A stretch of 7,047 nucleotides of DNA from Actinomycetales bacterium (lineage in GTDB: Bacteria > Actinomycetota > Actinomycetes > Actinomycetales > Microbacteriaceae): contig JAATFJ010000285.1 of NCBI GenBank assembly GCA_015655255.1, positions 1 to 7,047 of the forward strand, read 5' to 3'. Below are positions 5,575-7,047 of this stretch, one piece after another. The position numbers and the translations under genes were made by a program. The notes under the pieces are model-generated. The model was not told the DNA's origin. It did no database searches and worked only from the letters and a program-made list of their open reading frames with translations. The stretch's first letter is position 1, and every line of letters begins with the position of its first letter.

Positions 5575-6189
5575 TTGAATGAACGGGTGTCTTTTCTCGT
5601 CAATCCTGCACCCGTGACCCTCACCGGAGAGACCGTGGAGCTGCGTCCCCTCGACCGCGCGCACCACGAGGGGCTCGTCGAGGCCGTTGAGGAGGGACGG
5701 CTGTGGGAGACGGCGTGGTACACCTCTGTTCCCGCCCCCGAGGGCGTCGCCGCGGAGATCGACCGCCGCCTGGACCTTCTGGAGAAGGAGGAGATGGTGC
5801 CGTTCACTGCCTTCGACGCATCGGGACGCATCATCGGCATGACGACGTACTACGACATCGTTCCTGCCGTCCCGCGCCTGCACATCGGATTCACCTGGAA
5901 CCGGCCGTCCGCGCACGGCAGCGGCACGAACGTCGAGTCGAAGTACCTGCTCTTCCGGCACGCCTTCGAGACTCTCGGCGTCTACCGCATCGGTCTCACG
6001 ACCCAATGGCTGAACTTCCAGTCGCGTGCGGCGATCGAACGCCTGGGAGTCAAGCAGGACGGCGTCCTGCGCGCCATGAGCCGCTACCGCAACGGCGCCT
6101 TCCGCGACTCCGTGGAGTACTCCGTGCTGGAGCCGGAGTGGCCCGCCGTGCGCGCCCACCTCGAAGCCCGTATGGCCCGCCACCGCTGA
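5575..6189 (+). CDS. GNAT-family N-acetyltransferase (RimJ/RimL-like, Acetyltransf_3 type)
   Basis: Up to 204 aa. This acyltransferase class moves an acetyl group from acetyl-CoA to an amine of a small molecule, antibiotic or protein N-terminus; the target is unknown. Visible marks: PVTLTGETVELRPLDRAHHE (13-32), the acetyl-CoA loop region with SAHGSGTNVESKYLLFRHAF (112-131), then YRIGLTTQWLNFQSRAAIERLG (137-158) and the RimJ/L-like ending DGVLRAMSRYRNGAFRDSVEYSV (162-184, shown here in two parts by position: 162-174 and 175-184). The start is uncertain: TTG at 5575 gives MNERVSFLV, while the in-frame GTG at 5587 has a TTGAAT -10-like box 6 nt upstream and would be leaderless. No Shine-Dalgarno favours either. 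The gene is divergent from the PLDc_N gene and seems monocistronic. Confidence 0.92.
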   Translation: MNERVSFLVNPAPVTLTGETVELRPLDRAHHEGLVEAVEEGRLWETAWYTSVPAPEGVAAEIDRRLDLLEKEEMVPFTAFDASGRIIGMTTYYDIVPAVPRLHIGFTWNRPSAHGSGTNVESKYLLFRHAFETLGVYRIGLTTQWLNFQSRAAIERLGVKQDGVLRAMSRYRNGAFRDSVEYSVLEPEWPAVRAHLEARMARHR

Positions 6190-6247
6190 CCTGCGTGCCC
6201 CGCATCCGCTGGTCCGCCCCGCGCGCCGACCGCACTCCCGCACCTGC

Positions 6248-6302
6248 GCTGCCCCACGCCACTCCTTCCGCTGCCTCGCGCCGGTCCTTCCGCTGCCCCA
6301 CG
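6248..6302. repeat. Short C-rich direct repeats downstream of the GNAT gene
   Basis: TCCTTCCGCTGCC occurs exactly at 6263-6275 and 6285-6297 (22-bp period), and GCTGCCCCACG occurs at 6248-6258 and 6292-6302. The tract is C-rich and G-poor on the plus strand. It may be slippage-derived or act as a Rho-loading region after the GNAT gene; neither is shown. Confidence 0.5.
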
Positions 6303-6311
6303 GCCGCACCG

Positions 6312-6403
6312 GTGAGAAACCAGTTCGGGCGCGAAACCCCACCCAGGGACGTGGTGTCTCACGCAGAACGTGGTTTTTTACACGGAACGTGGTTTCTCAT
6401 AAG
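6312..6403. repeat. Three 19-bp tandem repeats with an upstream inverted copy
   Basis: Units at 6347-6365, 6366-6384 and 6385-6403 share the core GRACGTGGTKTYTYAC and follow one another with an exact 19-bp period. An inverted copy, GTGAGAAACCAGTTC, lies at 6312-6326 and pairs with unit 3 (one base missing), so the cluster can fold into a stem of about 11 bp with a 58-nt loop. A further weak inverted copy (GCGAAACCCCAC) starts near 6331. It resembles REP-like intergenic repeats and lacks CRISPR-type unique spacers. Confidence 0.65.
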
Positions 6404-6488
6404 CCCCGTGCACCTGGGCAACGGCATATGGGTCTTCCGCCGTTCCCGTCGGTTCTCTGATGCGCGCCCCGCCGCTACGCATGCCCCC

Positions 6489-6570
6489 GCTCCGCAGGAC
6501 CGCCATACTGTTCCGCGTGACCCCGTGCCGTTCTGCAGGACCGCCGTGCCGTTCCGCAGGATCACCCGGA
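6489..6570. repeat. Degenerate 20-21-bp tandem repeats, opposite orientation to the 19-bp cluster
   Basis: Four units start at 6489, 6510, 6530 and 6551, each close to GTTCYGCRKGACCNCCGTGCC. Two of them (GTTCTGCAGGACCGCCGTGCC with one more base, and GTTCCGCAGGATCACC) are nearly alike at the start. The GTTCYGCGTGA core matches the reverse complement of the junctions in the 6347-6403 cluster (GTTCTGCGTGAGACACCAC), so both clusters seem to derive from the same family placed in opposite directions. Confidence 0.5.
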
Positions 6571-6710
6571 CCATCCGCACGGAGAACTCATCTCATCATG
6601 GCCTTTTCCGCCGTCCCTCAGGCAAAGGTACCCGGCCGCTCCTGCACAACGACCGCACGCACCTGCACAACAGCCACCACCTCGCCACAACAACACCACC
6701 GGAAACGGAG

Positions 6711-6749
6711 CGAGCCCGGGACCGCGAACGAATCGCAGGCCCGGGCTCG
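6711..6749 (-). terminator. Hairpin terminator downstream of nrdF
   Basis: Perfect 10-bp inverted repeat CGAGCCCGGG (6711-6720) / CCCGGGCTCG (6740-6749) with a 19-nt loop, starting 14 nt after the nrdF stop in the direction of transcription. No strong U tract follows (CTCCGTTTCC), which is common for actinobacterial terminators. Confidence 0.6.
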
Positions 6750-6763
6750 ACGCCGCCGAAGAC

Positions 6764-7047
<284 letters not shown>

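Larger units (their letters stand above)
6190..6763. other. Gene-free spacer of about 570 bp filled with short repeats
   Basis: No reading frame here has recognisable protein features; the open frames are Arg/Pro/Thr-rich and look like GC-bias artefacts. Contents from left to right: a C-rich stretch with short direct repeats (6248-6302), an inverted/tandem repeat cluster (6312-6403), a second tandem cluster (6489-6570), an A/C-rich stretch with a 10-bp direct repeat CCTGCACAAC at 6641 and 6662, and the nrdF terminator (6711-6749). The stretch 6590-6710 otherwise shows nothing I can assign. Confidence 0.6.

Noticed and set aside
6312..6570. CRISPR array
   Set aside because: Repeats are only 19-21 bp, directly adjacent and degenerate, with no unique spacers and no cas genes.

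Overview
This is a GC-rich window with strongly GC-biased third codon positions, several apparently leaderless promoters and the 3' end of a class Ib ribonucleotide reductase gene (nrdF). Together these suggest a high-GC actinobacterium, most likely Microbacteriaceae (Microbacterium-like); that placement is an inference from style, not from a marker gene.

Left part (26-3012, minus strand): a compact three-gene operon transcribed leftwards. The order is an NtaA/SnaA/DszA-family flavin monooxygenase, a RutA-like flavin monooxygenase and a small RutF/HpaC-type flavin reductase, with gaps of 30 and 29 nt. The reductase would supply reduced FMN to both oxygenases. The two oxygenases belong to the luciferase-like (LLM) branch that contains RutA, DszA and HcbA1, for which flavin-N5-oxygen chemistry has been described. 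The substrate cannot be read from sequence; scavenging of an organosulfur or N-heterocyclic compound is the best guess. The operon has an unusually long leader (about 385 nt) carrying a candidate 24-codon ORF behind a strong Shine-Dalgarno. A 20-bp dyad overlaps its proposed -35 box.

Middle part (3500-5070, plus strand): a divergent two-gene unit with a leaderless-looking promoter. It encodes a DUF4166 protein whose stop overlaps (GTGA) the start of a TIGR01777-family NAD(P)-binding epimerase with a C-terminal DUF1731 segment.

Right part: a small two-helix PLDc_N membrane protein (minus) and a RimJ/RimL-type GNAT acetyltransferase (plus) diverge from a gap of only 26-38 bp. After them comes about 570 bp without a credible gene. 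It holds 19-21-bp degenerate tandem repeats in two opposite orientations, an inverted copy, and a 10-bp-stem terminator for nrdF. The C-terminal 94 codons of nrdF run off the right edge on the minus strand.

The parts most worth checking are the paired N5-oxide-type oxygenases with their long, operator-controlled leader, and the repeat-filled spacer. Nothing here amounts to proof of a new system.
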